A stretch of DNA of 64,000 nucleotides. Origin: Rhabdophis nuchalis (Eukaryota > Chordata > Lepidosauria > Squamata > Natricidae). Below are positions 13,039 through 24,979 of the stretch, piece by piece. Within the stretch, counting starts at the first letter, position 1. Each line of letters opens with the position of its first letter. The stretch lies in NCBI GenBank assembly GCA_039707465.1, contig CM077645.1, positions 66,971,850 to 67,035,849 on the forward strand, in the 5' to 3' direction. The notes below the pieces were generated by a model. The model worked only from the letters and a program-made list of their open reading frames with translations. It ran no database searches and was not told the origin of the DNA. The translations under genes and the position numbers were made by a program.

Positions 13039-14350
13039 TTAATTTTATATCCCGCTCTCTCTCCCCAAAGGGACTCGAGGCGGGGCACAGGCACTTAAAA
13101 ATACAATTAAAACCACAGACAGAATACAAAATTAAAAATGAATTAAATTAATCCTGCGCTAAAAACCCATAAACTAAAACTACCCCTAAAACCCCTAACC
13201 TTAAAAGAGACTACCCAAGGCCGGCCAGGCGAAAAAGATGTGTCTTTAATTTTAAACGGAAGGAGCGGAGGTCCGTAGTTGTCCTAATGTCGGGGGGAAG
13301 GTCGTTCCAGAGGGCTGGGCCTGCCACAGAGAAGGCCCTTCCCCTGGGCGTCGCCCGCTGACAGAGTCTAGTGGACGGCACCCGGAGAAGTCCCTCTCTG
13401 TGGGAGCGAATCGGCCGTGAGGATGTATGGGGCAGGATCCGATCCCGCAGATAGCTAGGTCCCGAGCCATGGAGCGCTTTGAAGATGATGACTAACACCT
13501 TGAAGCGCACCCGAAAGACGACAGGTAGCCAGTGCAGCTCACGCAAGAGCGGTGTTACGTGGGTAAACCTAGAGGTTCCCATTATTGCTCGCGCGGCTGC
13601 GTTCTGGACCAACTGAAGTCTCCGGGTGCACCTCAAGGGGAGCCCCATGTAGAGAGAGTTACAATAGTCCAGTCGGGATGTCACGAGAGCAAAGGGCATC
13701 CCGATCCAATAGGGGGCGCAACTGGCGTACCAGGCGAACCTGGTAAAACGCCCTCCTGGCCACGGCTGTCACTTGATCTTCCATGGACAGCTGGGTATCC
13801 AGGAGGACACCCAAGTTGCGCGCCCCATCCACAGGAGCAAGATGTTCGCCCCCTATGGCCAGAGATGGCATCAACTGGTTGAATCGGGCAGCCGGAAACC
13901 ACAGCCACTCGGTCTTGGTCGGGTTGAGCCTGAGTCCGTTACTTCCCATCCAGATCCGCACGGCTTCCAGGCACTGGCACATCACCGCTACGGCATCGTT
14001 GGGGTGGTTTGGGGTAGATATATACAGCTGAGTATCATCAGCATAGAGATGATACTCTACCCCAAAACCACGGATGATCTCGCCCAGCGGCTTCATATAT
14101 GTGTTGAACAGGAGAGGCGAGAGGACCGACCCCTGAGGCACCCCACATGTGAGGGGTCTCGAGGTCGACCTCTGCTCTCCCGTCAACACAAATTGCGATC
14201 GGCCAGAGAGGTAGGAGGAGAACCACCGTAAAACGGTGCCTCCCACCCCCAACCCCCCCAGCCGATGCAATAAGATACCATGGTCGATGGTATCGAAAGC
14301 CGCCGAGAGGTCTAATAGAACCAGGATGGAGGAACAACCCCCATCTCTGG
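12965..14350 (-). mobile_element. L2-like LINE fragment with reverse-transcriptase remnant
   Basis: The minus strand encodes part of ORF2. A frame at 13659-14270 holds WFSSYLSGRSQFVLTG, CGVPQGSVLSPLLF, the catalytic LYADDTQLYIS and LNPTKTEWLWF. A second frame (13211-13699) carries LVTSRLDYCNSLYMGLP and the FSVAGPALWNDLPPDIR C-terminus. The two overlap near 13690, so a frameshift has broken the ORF. The 5' end is cut before motif A and the 3' tail is a TAA array. The clade call is from the protein pattern; CR1 is the nearest alternative. Confidence 0.8.
12972..13039. repeat. (TAA)n microsatellite at an L2 tail
   Basis: About 22 TAA units directly abut the 3' end of the minus-strand L2 copy, so they are best read as its expanded tail. 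Confidence 0.95.
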
Positions 14351-14969
14351 CCCTCCAACCTTCTGGCCCTCCTTCTTCAACCTAGAAAGCCCTCAGATAT
14401 GTTCACTTTAACCCCTATTTTCCCAAACATGCACTACAATTGTTGGGAAAACAGGGAGTTGATGCATACCTCTGGGGATGTCCAGATTGAAGAATATTGA
14501 AATATAAAATTGCACTGCCATGAGTAGACTATCTTTTCCAAGAGCCTGATTTACTCGTCTGTTGATACCACTCGATAGGTACAGAATTATATCAATTGAA
14601 TAATTAAATCCCAGCTTTATCTTTTATTAGAGTGTAACTAACTCTTTCTGACTTTGTGAGAGTTGTGCTTTGTTTGTTTTCCTGTGTCCTTGGGTTCTAA
14701 TAATCAAAGTTGATTCAAAGAGCATAGGTAGAAAGAATTGTAAGAAGGAAATTCATCTATTGTAAGTGTATCAACAATGGGTGGCAGGAAACTTTAAGCC
14801 TGATCACATGAGCCCTTTTTAGATTGATATTTCGGAGGTCTGAGTTTCATGATGTGGATTGCAAAGTTCTGTATAGCTGAGTATGGTCTGGTTTGCACAT
14901 AGTGCTCAACTTTTATTAAATTTACTTTTTTAAACATTTGGCATGATTGCTTAGTGTTGAATGAAGCCA

Positions 14970-15445
14970 TTTCCAATTACTAGGGTCACTAAATTCTGAT
15001 TTAGCATTATTTGTGATGGGTATTTAATCCATAAACAAAAAGTAGCACGAAGTTGTGCCGGTTGGATATTATTATTATTAGGGTGTGTCAAATAGTCAGC
15101 TATATGTTTAGACTGGATTTGGCATCCATGTACACTTACTGAATTTTTCCCAAGGAAATAGGATAGAGAGATGATGATGGTGATGTTATTAAGATGTTCC
15201 AAGTAAAACTGCCTTTTCAATTGAATTCAGTTGAAGTGATTTTGTTAACGCCGATGATGTTCAAATGGTGTTCCAGATGTTTTGGGAATGCAAAGGTACC
15301 TATCACTATTGGTATTATCTCTGGCTTCTTTTGCCATAGTTTTTCCACTTCTGTTTGCAGCTCTATGTATTTTGTGATTTTCTCCAGTTCTGTGATGGAA
15401 TGTTATTCAGATTCCCAAGAGGCAGGAATACATATCGAAGTAGCA
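14970..15445 (-). mobile_element. Possible R4-like LINE C-terminal fragment
   Basis: The minus strand reads KKPEIIPIVIGTFAFPKHLE and then HHLNIIGVNKI. This resembles the conserved C-terminal IPIVIGALG...KHLE...IGI block of R4-type LINE proteins as I remember it. Both ends are degraded and the clade is uncertain. Confidence 0.45.
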
Positions 15446-15819
15446 AGAGACAGTGCAGTTTAGATTAGTATGGGAGAGAAAGGGTACAAATATCTCCTAT
15501 CTAATAGCCTCCAAATGTATATACTATATATGTCTTATGGTGCAGGTAGCCTGCTTTAATTATGTGACTTTAGGTGCATCATTGCATGTAGAATGTGAAA
15601 TAAGAATTCAGTGTTGATCCTAAAGCAAAACAAAATTATCAGTAAGTCCAGAAATGGATATTAATTTATCTTTATTCTAATCACTCACACAAAATCCTTC
15701 CCTTGAAGTATCATCTCAGAATTAAAAGTGGTACTAGAGTTTATTCCAACGCAATCATAATTTTCTTAAGGATCTGTGCAAACCTTCAACTGATCTTTAC
15801 ATTAAACATGACTCTAGAA

Positions 15820-16160
15820 CAAAGGTGTCAAATTAAATTTCATTGAGGGCTGCATTGGTGTTGAGTTTGATATCAGGGAGTCAGGGTGGGCGTGGCCAGC
15901 TTGATGTGACTCATATTGGGGGCACCTGTGTTGGCCTGAGTGCTCTGGCAGTGAAAACGGGCTCCCGAGCTCTGTTTTCAGCTGCGATCACCTCCTGGAA
16001 CCCTCTGCCAGTGAAAACCAAGCATGCGGCCCTCCCAAACTCCATTTTCAGAAGCAGAGGCACAATGGGCCAGTACTTTGCTGTTTTCAGGGCAGCCCCG
16101 CAAGCCAGATGTAAGAACTCGGCGGGCTGGATCGATCCCACCTTGAGTTTGACACCCCTG
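15820..16160. mobile_element. hAT-type MITE
   Basis: Ends caaaggtgtcaaa and tttgacacccctg, with perfect 8-bp duplications ctctagaa (15812-15819 and 16161-16168). The interior is GC-richer than its surroundings. Confidence 0.8.
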
Positions 16161-16176
16161 CTCTAGAACCTATATA

Positions 16177-16891
16177 CAGGTCATCCTTGACTTATAACAA
16201 TTCATCTAGTAACTGCTTGAAGTTACAGTGCTGACTGGCGACACCCAGGGGAAGGGCCTTCTCTGTGGCGGGCCCTGCCCTGTGGAACGATCTACCCCCT
16301 GAACTCCGTACCATCACCGACCTCCGCCTCTTCCGCCAGTGTTTAAAAACACACCTGTTTCATCAAGCCGGCCTAACATAGCCTCCGCTGTGACTAGTAT
16401 TAGATAGTTTTAAAATGGGGGATTTTAATTGGTTTTAGCGCAGGTTTTGATATTTAATAGTTTTTAAAATTTTTGTATTTTGTATTACTCAGTATGTTAT
16501 TTTAAATTCCTGTGCGCCGCCCTGGGTTCTTTTGGAGAAGGGCGGGATACAAATCGAATAAAACTAAACTAAACAGTGAAACTGAAAAATGTGATTTGTG
16601 ACTTTTTTCCTACATTTACAATCATTGCAGCATCCCCAGGGTCGCGTAATTAAAATTCAGATGATTGGCAACTAACTCATGTTTATGACAGTTGCAGTGT
16701 CCCGGGGTCATGTGATCACCTTTTGTGACCTTTTGACAGTCAATCGGGAAGCCAGATTCATTTAACAAGCATATTACTAACTTAACAACTTTGGCAAGAA
16801 AGATTATAAAGTGGGGCAAAATTCACAACAACTATCTCACTTAGTAAGATAAATTTTGGCTCAATTGTGGTCCTAAGCTGAGGACTACCTG
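16177..16891 (-). mobile_element. Mariner-like MITE interrupted by an L2 tail
   Basis: Ends caggtcatccttgactta and aagctgaggactacctg are flanked by TA. Internal blocks match, in reverse, the copies at 48075, 49429, 57093 and 61122. A plus-strand L2 3' end (16233-16575) splits it. Confidence 0.7.
16233..16575 (+). mobile_element. L2-like LINE 3' end nested in a MITE
   Basis: It starts ctggcgacacccaggggaag, encodes the WNDLPPELRTITDLRLFRQ-type tail and contains gcgccgccctgggttctttt. It ends in an AAACT-type tail. It sits inside the mariner-like MITE, so it inserted later. Confidence 0.7.
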
Positions 16892-18598
16892 TACTTAAGC
16901 ATAGATAATGCGTGCTTCTTTCTCACTATACATACATTAGGCATAATGGGTTATGTATCCGAACATATCTTATTTCATGCCATGAAAAAAAAAAACCATG
17001 ATGTCCTTCAGTGGAAATCATCTTATTTTGTACAAATTATCTTGTTCATCACTAAATAAACATGTTGATTATAGGTTCCCAACTGTAAACTTATGTCTGA
17101 AAAAGGAAACATCTTTTCCTGGAAAAAGAGTCATGGGAAATACAAACAATCTTGGCATTTGATACCAAAGACATTATGTAAGATGGACTAATGTCAGTCA
17201 AAATCACGTTTTTTTAAAGAATTGAACTATTGTGCCCTTTTAAAATATTGGGTCTTTGAGAATTAAGATAAACATGGAATCTATTTTACCAGTGGCTGGA
17301 AAAAAAGTGGAGATTAATAATGTAAATATATAATGATTAAGCAATAATTACCCATACAATATGATATTCATTAAGCACTAAGAAATGCATTTAATAGAAA
17401 ACCAATTTTTAAAAACCTTCAGCAACTAGCATGGTTCAGACTAGGTAAAATGGGATACTTCTGAAGGGTATCAGGTTAGGAAAGGCTAATCTGTATTATA
17501 TTCAAGAGCTCTTTGGGGAAACTTGCTTATGTTTAATTCCTGGTTCACCTTTTCTTCTAACTTGCTTTCCATTGTTCTGTTCATAACCTAAAAGAAAAAA
17601 AATCATATATTTTGAACAGCAAAGTGAAGCTAGCGAGATAGAGATTATATTTAAACCGCATATAGCTATAGTAACCCATTATTGACTTTTTCATACCTTT
17701 TATCCTAAATCGTATTGCTAGTTTCAAGTCATAGGAAGCTCCTATATCCTTTTGTCTCATTTTGAGTTGTTGATTTTTTTGCTTGGGTACAAGATAACCT
17801 TATTATTTCAGTTATAGTACTTTGTACACGGCTCTGTAATTTTCCTGTCCTTTTTACAATACATAAAATACATTTAAAAGGTAAGAGGGAATGATATGCT
17901 GTTTTTTAATTAGTTGATCTAGCAATCGCCATCTGGAGGTATGATAAATCATATATTTTAACATCCCTGTTGAGCATAACTATGGAAAGGAAGGATACAT
18001 TTCTAATACTTTTCTATAAATCTCATTCTGTATATCTCAATAATATAGTCCTTTTTAATTTGAAGGTATCCTTTTTTTTTTTACAGGAATGAGATGTTTG
18101 CTTTAAAACATATAGGTTTGGGTGGGAATTAAGTCTGCCACTGTTTCATCTAATTTTGTTTTGGTAGCTGCATGATCACTGTGTTCAAATATTTAAAACT
18201 TTGTTACAATGAAAATAGACACCCTTGTTATTTGGTATTAAAGATAAAAGGTTTAAACTAAAGCTTTTCTCTACAGAAAGAGAGTTTATCATGAAATATT
18301 AATAGTGTCCAAACCATTGATCATGACTGGATATAAGAAAAGTTATTGCCTAGTGAATTATCTTGGTATTTCCAAAGGATTGTTGATAGATAGAGACTTA
18401 ATCTCTGAACCAGTGAAGAAATAGAGACTCAAAATCAAGTTTCAACTGTCAGTGAAATGTGAATAAAGAAATTGAGAGATGTGGTTTATTTGTACATAGT
18501 TGTTAAAAGAACTGGTGAGATGTGGTAGTGACTTTATAAAGAGGTGCATTTTGTGTTTATAACCCAAATTTTATTTAAAAGATATAAATAGAATAAAT

Positions 18599-19089
18599 AC
18601 CATATTTTTCAACTATAAGATGCACCTTTTCCCTCAAAAAAGAGGCTGAAAATCTAGGGGTGTCTTATACACTGAATACAGCATTTTTGGCCTCCTGAAA
18701 CCCCACCCCCTTCACTAAAATGGCCGTGCAGAGCTTTTAGGAAGTTTGTAGAGTGTTCCGGGGAGGGCAGAAATGAATGAAAAATTGGCCAATTTTTCTC
18801 AATTTTGCACACACTCCCCAGCCCCCAGGAGCATTCTATAAGCCTCCTATGCTTAGACTATGCATGCCCGTTTTTGTGAAAATGGCAGTTTTTTGTTCAT
18901 TTTTTGGTCCTCCCCACTTCCCAGGAGCACTCTGCAAGTCTTCTAAAGGCTAATCATGCCCCTTTTGGGGGGGAGAACCGAGCCCATTTCCGCAAAGAGC
19001 AGGCTGCTTTGGGAAGTCTGCAGAGTGCAAAAACTTTTTTTTTATTTGCCTCTTCAAAATCTTGGTGCATCTTATACTCTGAAAAAGTA
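18599..19089. mobile_element. Element with about 26-bp terminal inverted repeats
   Basis: The left end tatttttcaactataagatg-cacc is mirrored by the right end ggtgcatcttatactctgaa-aaagta. The inside has paired GC-richer blocks around cccagcccccaggagcattc. It is a DNA-transposon-like MITE of unknown superfamily; no clear TSD is seen. Confidence 0.55.
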
Positions 19090-20494
19090 GATTTTAAATG
19101 CAAAACATTATTGAACATCAAAGTAGATGAGAATCAGATTTCCTTGTTATACCTTGTATCTGAACAATGCCCAATTTGTCTAGTTTCTGGACTAAATTTA
19201 CACATTGCAAGCATATATAACAGAAATGAAAAAGGACTATTTTATACACTATACGTTCTACTATCAGGACATCATATATAAAGGTGAATATTTGACAGTG
19301 AAATATGACTATATTGAATCTGCTGAATTTGTCTGGGTTTTGAAGTAACTGGTAACTGGTTTTACGATTAGTTTCTCAACGAACGTAAATGATAAAATCT
19401 GGGTTGACATTTGGTGTCCCTTTTGCACTTATGATTTAGTTGACTTTCACCAAATTGAGAAATGTCTTAACTTTGCTCAGTTAAATGAGTTTTAGTCGTA
19501 TATAGATGTGCTTATTGAGCAGGCAGACACCCCAGGAGCTAGGCAGCCTCTTAAATGAGACCATATGCCATATAGACTTTATAGGTCATAAATATACCCA
19601 GAAAAAGAAACCATTCAGGCCTACACAGCTTTCAGGACCTGGGACAGAATTTCAATGGCTTTATCAGCTGCCATTGAAAAATATGAACCCCAACCAGCAA
19701 GTGACCTCACTCAGTAGTTTCATGTAGATGTTGAATAGATGTATGAACATCACACAGTGGACAATATTTGTGTAGCTGCTATGAAACCAATACTGGCAGA
19801 TTTATTTACATTTATGCTTCTATGGGAATCTTTGAAACACCTTATACAGTATTGTTATAAATATATTATAACAAAATCTTATGAGCCTTCAGCATTCTTC
19901 TATCACCACCCTGATCCAAGTTTCTAACAACTTCCTGGTTTCAGTTTGTCAGAGAACTGGATGGTTAACAGATGACTGAGCTCTGATTTCCTTCTGCCCT
20001 GCCCTACCTTTTCTGTTTTCATTCCCAAGAATGCTTTGGTCCTGGTAGAATCCTAAAAAAGGAGCAGGGGAAAACGGGGTATCTGAAAGCCAAACTTCTT
20101 TTACATTTTTTTAAAAGTTAAGAATTAGGTTTTGACAGTTGGAAAGAATATGAGCCCTAGTTGATATCCGTGGTTCAATTGCAAAACTACCGTGTGTAAC
20201 TAACTCCTCCTTTCGATTGAGAAATCTTAGTTTGTCTTGATAGCACATGGTGGACCTTGGAAATAATGGCCCTCAGGAATTTTTCCTAGATCCCCTGACC
20301 TTGACCTGCATTTTAGAACACTGCACAGTGTACTAATCTTTGATACGTTGAAGTATCGGAAAATCAATTGCATTTATAGGGCATTTAGACAAATCTGTGG
20401 GACTGTATTTTCTGTTCCCAGCCACAAAGGCAATTCTACTACATAGTACAGATACTCATTTGACATATCCCATTTGTTTAACTACTATTCAAAG

Positions 20495-20876
20495 GTACAA
20501 CAGCCCTGAAAAATGTGACTTGGGATTGACTGGTCCTTGGACTTAAAACTGTCATAGCATATCCAAAATCACAGGATCAAAATATGTGCATTTGGCAACT
20601 GAGATGTACTGTATTTACAGCAGTGACAGCAATCCAAAACCATGTGATCATCATTTGCAACCTTATCAGATAGTTTCCAATAAGTCAATGGGGGGAAACC
20701 AGATTAGTTTAAAGACTTTGTGATTCCCCTTAACAATCATTTGCATTAACAATTCTTTTCAGTGAATTGCTTAAGAATCAAAGCAAAAGAGCTTGTAAAT
20801 TTGGGTGCAAATAATAATAATAATAAAGTCACTTAATAACTGACTAGCTTGACTCCAGTTGTTGTAAATTGGGGGC
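20495..20876 (-). mobile_element. Diverged mariner-like MITE
   Basis: Internal blocks ccaaaaccatgtgatcatca, tttgcaacct, aaaccagatta and cagttgttgtaaattg resemble the mariner-like family in reverse. The ends are too degraded to define. Confidence 0.4.
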
Positions 20877-21379
20877 TAGCTATGTAGTTTGTTCATATTT
20901 GCTGTGGTTGGTGGACCTGTAACCTATAATAAAAATGTTCAGGTAGGAACAATAACCAAAGAATCTCATTCTCCAGCAAGTATAGCTATTTTCTTAATAC
21001 CCTCAAACATCACTGCTTCTTGACTGTCCAGCTAATGCACTAATTGGTATATTGGCTGAATTTACCCCCCAAATGTCTTTGTCACTGCCTTTTCTTCATC
21101 CTGCTTTGTCTTGTCATCTTGCCTTTAAGGAAATATGTTTACTAATATATCTATATACAGCAGTGCCCTGTTGCCTTATTTATCTTAGCTATTCTGTGAC
21201 ATTCCCCCTACTTCTCCAGTGGAAGATTCCATTTCTGTGAGAGGGATGGGGTCTTTTGTTTGAAGAAAAGGGAGGGAAAACCAATGTGAATTTTAAAAAA
21301 TCCTATACTCTGGTCTGCATTGTTTGCTGCTTTAAAGTAGATGTGGTGCTTGCCCCCAAAATAAAGAGCACATGCAAGA

Positions 21380-21920
21380 TGTGGCATGCAAATCTATTTG
21401 CATTTCAAATCAGCTGAGTCAACACAATGTAATGATCCTGCCTGGAGATTCTTAAGGGATGCACAGTAGCTGACAATGTGTGCTTAAAGGGAGGGTCTTA
21501 ATTTTTCTTTTCCTTTTTTCCCCTCCCCCAAAGCCACTTGGAATAGCCAACAGACCTTGCAAGGCACTTACCCAGGACTTAGCTGCAATTCTCCCAGGCT
21601 GTTACGTAGCCTGACACAATAGCGACAATAGCCGGGACATTTTATTTATTCGAAATCAATTTTTCATTTGAGTGAAGAGAAAGAAAGGGAGGGAGCCCCC
21701 GCGAGTGGGGAGATTGAGGAAGGAACCTGGCAACAGTTCAGAGGAGAGAAGCTGCTGTTAAAAGTCTCTGGATTGTTGCCCCTGATGCAAGCAGCTGTTT
21801 TCATCTGCACTGCAGTATTTGCAGCATTTGCCATCCCGATCTCTCTGGGTTTTTTGGTGCTGGATTTACACAGAGGCTGGCTACACTTGCTAGGAACTCC
21901 AACACAAGGGCGCCCTGAGG
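21380..21920 (+). promoter_or_regulatory. TACC2: Candidate internal TACC2 promoter and 5' leader
   Basis: This is the sequence upstream of the short-isoform ATG. It contains a perfect inverted pair of octamers, ATGCAAAT-CT-ATTTGCAT (21386-21403), then an E-box CAGCTG (21411-21416) overlapping an AP-1 consensus TGAGTCA (21415-21421). A pyrimidine-rich stretch (about 21498-21533) and an AT-rich tract (about 21640-21668) follow. The last 200 bases are more GC-rich and probably form the leader. I see no clean TATA box placed to fix the start site. POU factors bind octamers and AP-1/MAF factors bind TGAGTCA; use of these sites here is inference from consensus and position only. Confidence 0.5.
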
Positions 21921-21961
21921 ATGGGAGGGTCGCAGTCTCTGCAGCAGGCACAGACAAATAG
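21785..21961 (+). other. Possible upstream ORF overlapping the short TACC2 start
   Basis: An ATG at 21785, if inside the leader, opens a 58-codon frame ending at 21961. That is 40 bases past the TACC2 ATG at 21921 and in a different frame. Its start context is weak (C at -3, C at +4), whereas the TACC2 ATG is strong, so leaky scanning would be expected. The peptide (MQAAVFICTAVFAAFA...) has a hydrophobic first half, but nothing suggests a conserved product. It matters only if transcription starts upstream of 21785. Confidence 0.3.
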
Positions 21962-21988
21962 CCTGATTCGGGAGCCATCAGAAGCAAT
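21921..21988 (+). CDS. TACC2: TACC2 alternative first coding exon (short isoform start)
   Basis: The ATG at 21921 opens 22 codons plus two bases: MGGSQSLQ, then a Gln/Thr/Asn-rich middle, then EPSEA and AT. It ends at a strong donor (GCAAT|gtaagt). The AT joins the G at 43096 to form Met, giving ...EPSEA-M-SSDSEEAFETPE. Short mammalian TACC2 isoforms start with MGGSQSLQ and run through a short variable stretch into SEAMSSDSEEAFETPE, so both ends of this exon match and only the middle differs. The start context is strong (A at -3, G at +4). The exon sits 15.9 kb after the long-form exon and 21.1 kb before the shared exon. This implies an internal promoter and a first exon that replaces everything upstream. 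I am confident of the identity; the transcription start is not visible. Confidence 0.9.
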
Positions 21989-24960
21989 GTAAGTATGAGC
22001 TCGCGTTAGCCGTCTCTCCCTCCCTCCCTCTTCTTCCCACACAAGGCAAGAATTGAAATGGCAATGGGAAAGCTCTGGAGTCTGTTTGGAAAGGCTGGTT
22101 GATCTGAGAGGGTTGTGTTCTAGCCATTCCCAAGCCTTTGGCAGTTTTTCAATCCTGATCAGCTTTTAGAAATGCTGCCAAAGCATGTAGACATTTTCCT
22201 TAGAAAGGTTAGTGGGATTCCTTTTGTATCGTGCAGGGCAATAAGCTGTGTGTGCCATTTGTTTCTCCACGTTCTGTAGACATAATCAATCAAGCCCATC
22301 ACCATTTTCAGCAAAAAAAATGCTTCTCTTCCTGCTTAAAATGCTTGGCGTATATCTAGATTGATTTTGCTTGGGTTTGTTTCCTGAGATTTTCATCCTG
22401 TCTGCTCTCCAGCAATTCATTTCTCTCCATTCTCATTCCCTTCATTTTAATGTAATACTCTTCAGTTTGTGATCAAAAAAGCAAGCTACCATTCTGATTG
22501 TCTTTCAAAACGACATGCCATCTGAAAAAGGATGAAACAGGCAGTTCCTCATGCAGTACAGTATTGTGTTATTATTCTCTTTCTTAGATTTAAAAAAAAA
22601 TGATTTGTCATCTTTAGTTGGACATCTTCTAGCTCCTGAGTGTATTTATTCAGATGATTCTCTGATTTCTGATGATCTGAGCATTACAACCAAACAGACA
22701 AAAACAGTTGCAATCTGGTTGGCCTTTTCTTCTTGCTTCAGATTTTATAGGCCTGGGTTAAAGATGTATAGGTTTGAGTGGTTCATTATATGTTACCTGA
22801 TATCAAAGACAAGTTTAAGCAGTTCATTGAGAAGGAGTGCAATCCAATTGCCTTGAGCTTCTGGAGGAATGCCAATTTAGAAATCCAACAAAATAAGTAT
22901 TTACTGTATTATATTGCATATTTTTCAAAATGGCTTCAGTTAGTACTTTCTTTCCCCCCCCCTCCCATTTCTATATGGTTCCCACCCCCATCAGTTTTAA
23001 GAATGAATGATACCCAACACTGTACTTGTGCAACCTAATAGTAAGGACATAGATCCTGATCTGTATTTAGAATCGGTTTAACAAGTATGATGCCCCTGGA
23101 AATATATTTCAGTAATGCATTCCATGCTCTTTTTTTTTAATCCTCCACACCTACTTTTTTTAGGTTGTGAAAATGTATGACGATAAAATGGGATTAAAAC
23201 AATGTTTCACAAAATGTGTCAGTCTTCTGTTTTTTTATCCTTTGCTGTAACATTGTACCATTCTTAAACATAATAAGGTACTTTTTTTTCATCTTTATAA
23301 AGAATCGTAGCTCGTTTGTGGAAAACTCTTTTGAAAGTATCGACGTTTCATATATGTCCAGATTCACACTTATAGCCGCATTCGCACATCCCTACACAGA
23401 AGTTCAGTTTTCTCTGTCAATGTCAAGTGGACTGAATGAATAAGATTTCTAGCAACACTTCACGAATCAAGTATTAATTCAAGTGTCGTTGCTTTGGTTA
23501 ATGTTATAAAGAGGCCCTAGAGTACAATCCTTCCCCTTTTCAATAAGCAAAAACTTGTTATATCTCTGGAGTTAGTAAGAAGTGCTGTTTGACATGAAAC
23601 TTCATGCGAAAAGACCATTTGCTATAATTTCCACCCCCTCTTGTATCGCTATTAAAATATAATTGCTATAGTAGGGACTTTTCTACATTGATAGTTTTTT
23701 CCATAGCTTGCTTATTATTTATAAGTAAAAGGAATAGTGAAATACACAAGTACTATGCACAAAGATTTTACAATGATGCTTATGCATTAACAAGGAAGAT
23801 AAAAAAAAGAACCTGCAGTAGTCAAGGATGACTTGAGCGGTTCTAAACCAAGTTGTTATTGGCTATTTATTATATCAGCGTTTTTCCAATCTTCCAATTT
23901 ATATAAAAACATCTTGATCTCACATTTGGCAAGACTATCCAGAAGACTAATTGATCAATAATTTGGGTAACTTGTTTATTTCCCCTTTTAGAAGAGGATC
24001 AGTCTCTAGATCTCTGGAAAAAATCCTGTGTCATCAATGCAAGTAAGTAGTTTAGCTAGCAGTGGTACTCATCAATAGGCATGACATCTCTGCCTCTCTA
24101 CAGGGATCATATTGTAACCCAGAGGTTGTTATATTTTTCAAGCAATCCTAAATTTATGATACTAAAACTTTGTAGGTGGATCTAATCTCTTGCATTATGA
24201 AAATTATTTAAGAATTCTTTTGAAAATATCTGTATAATTCTAGTAAATGATGCCTTTTGGATAGTAATATAATACATTTCTCTGGGTTAACAAGCAGTTA
24301 ATTCAGCTCATCCAGCAGTTTTAAGCTAGCTTCCATTTCATATTTTTCATGGCAGGAACTTACTCTCCCCTGGAAAGCTTGGGAACAAAAAAAAAAGTAT
24401 GAAATGCGTACTTTTGTTGTTAGCATCAAATATTGTATGACCTTTTGTACAAGTAACAAAACTATATTAAAGAAGTTGTCAGTATTTCCTGGAGTGGTGG
24501 AAACAGATTCTCCAGTCAGTTCATACGTATGAAGAAAATTCTCTTCCTTTCTATGTCTGTTTGCTTGAAACATTTCCTTAGAGAATGTTGATAACATATA
24601 AGGTTGAGATTCTTAGTTAAAATGAAGTTTTTCAGCTAAGCTTAGTTAAAAACTGTACTATATTTCTGTGGCCATCAAATCTCTTAGCATAAGAACTGGG
24701 TAGTCCAAACTTACTCTATCAACACATGCAGCACATAGCAAAGTAGATAGATTAAATCAGTCTTCTGGGATATTCCGGGATATGATGAATAAAGGAATTT
24801 CATTAAAGATATTGGAACTACTTGGGAAAAGGTTTTAGAACATTTTGTCTCAATTAACAGAAATATTAAATGTTAATAATAAATCCAATAGGTTAAAAAA
24901 GGGAAAATATTATAGATACTGATAAACTATTAGACATGTTATTTTGGCAATTGTGAGATT

Positions 24961-24979
24961 GTGTGTGTGTGTGTGTGTT
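24961..24979. repeat. (GT)n microsatellite
   Basis: Nine to ten GT units. Confidence 0.9.

Larger units (their letters stand above)
5332..21379 (+). other. TACC2: TACC2 long-form intron, first part
   Basis: This holds one foldback MITE (5757), L2 fragments (9700, 12965, 16233), an R4-like LINE fragment (about 14970), a hAT MITE (15820), a mariner-like MITE (16177), a TIR element (18599) and a diverged mariner-like copy (20495). 5892-9699 is AT-rich and partly T-rich, with a run of 11 G near 7496, and I recognise no element there. The same is true of 10070-12960, 14360-14960, 16900-18590 and 19095-20490. No exon-like ORF with family similarity was found. Confidence 0.65.

Noticed and set aside
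21668..21961. A 97-codon frame over the leader
   Set aside because: It has no ATG before 21785 and reads through the TACC2 start in another frame; only its ATG-started part is listed, as a possible uORF.
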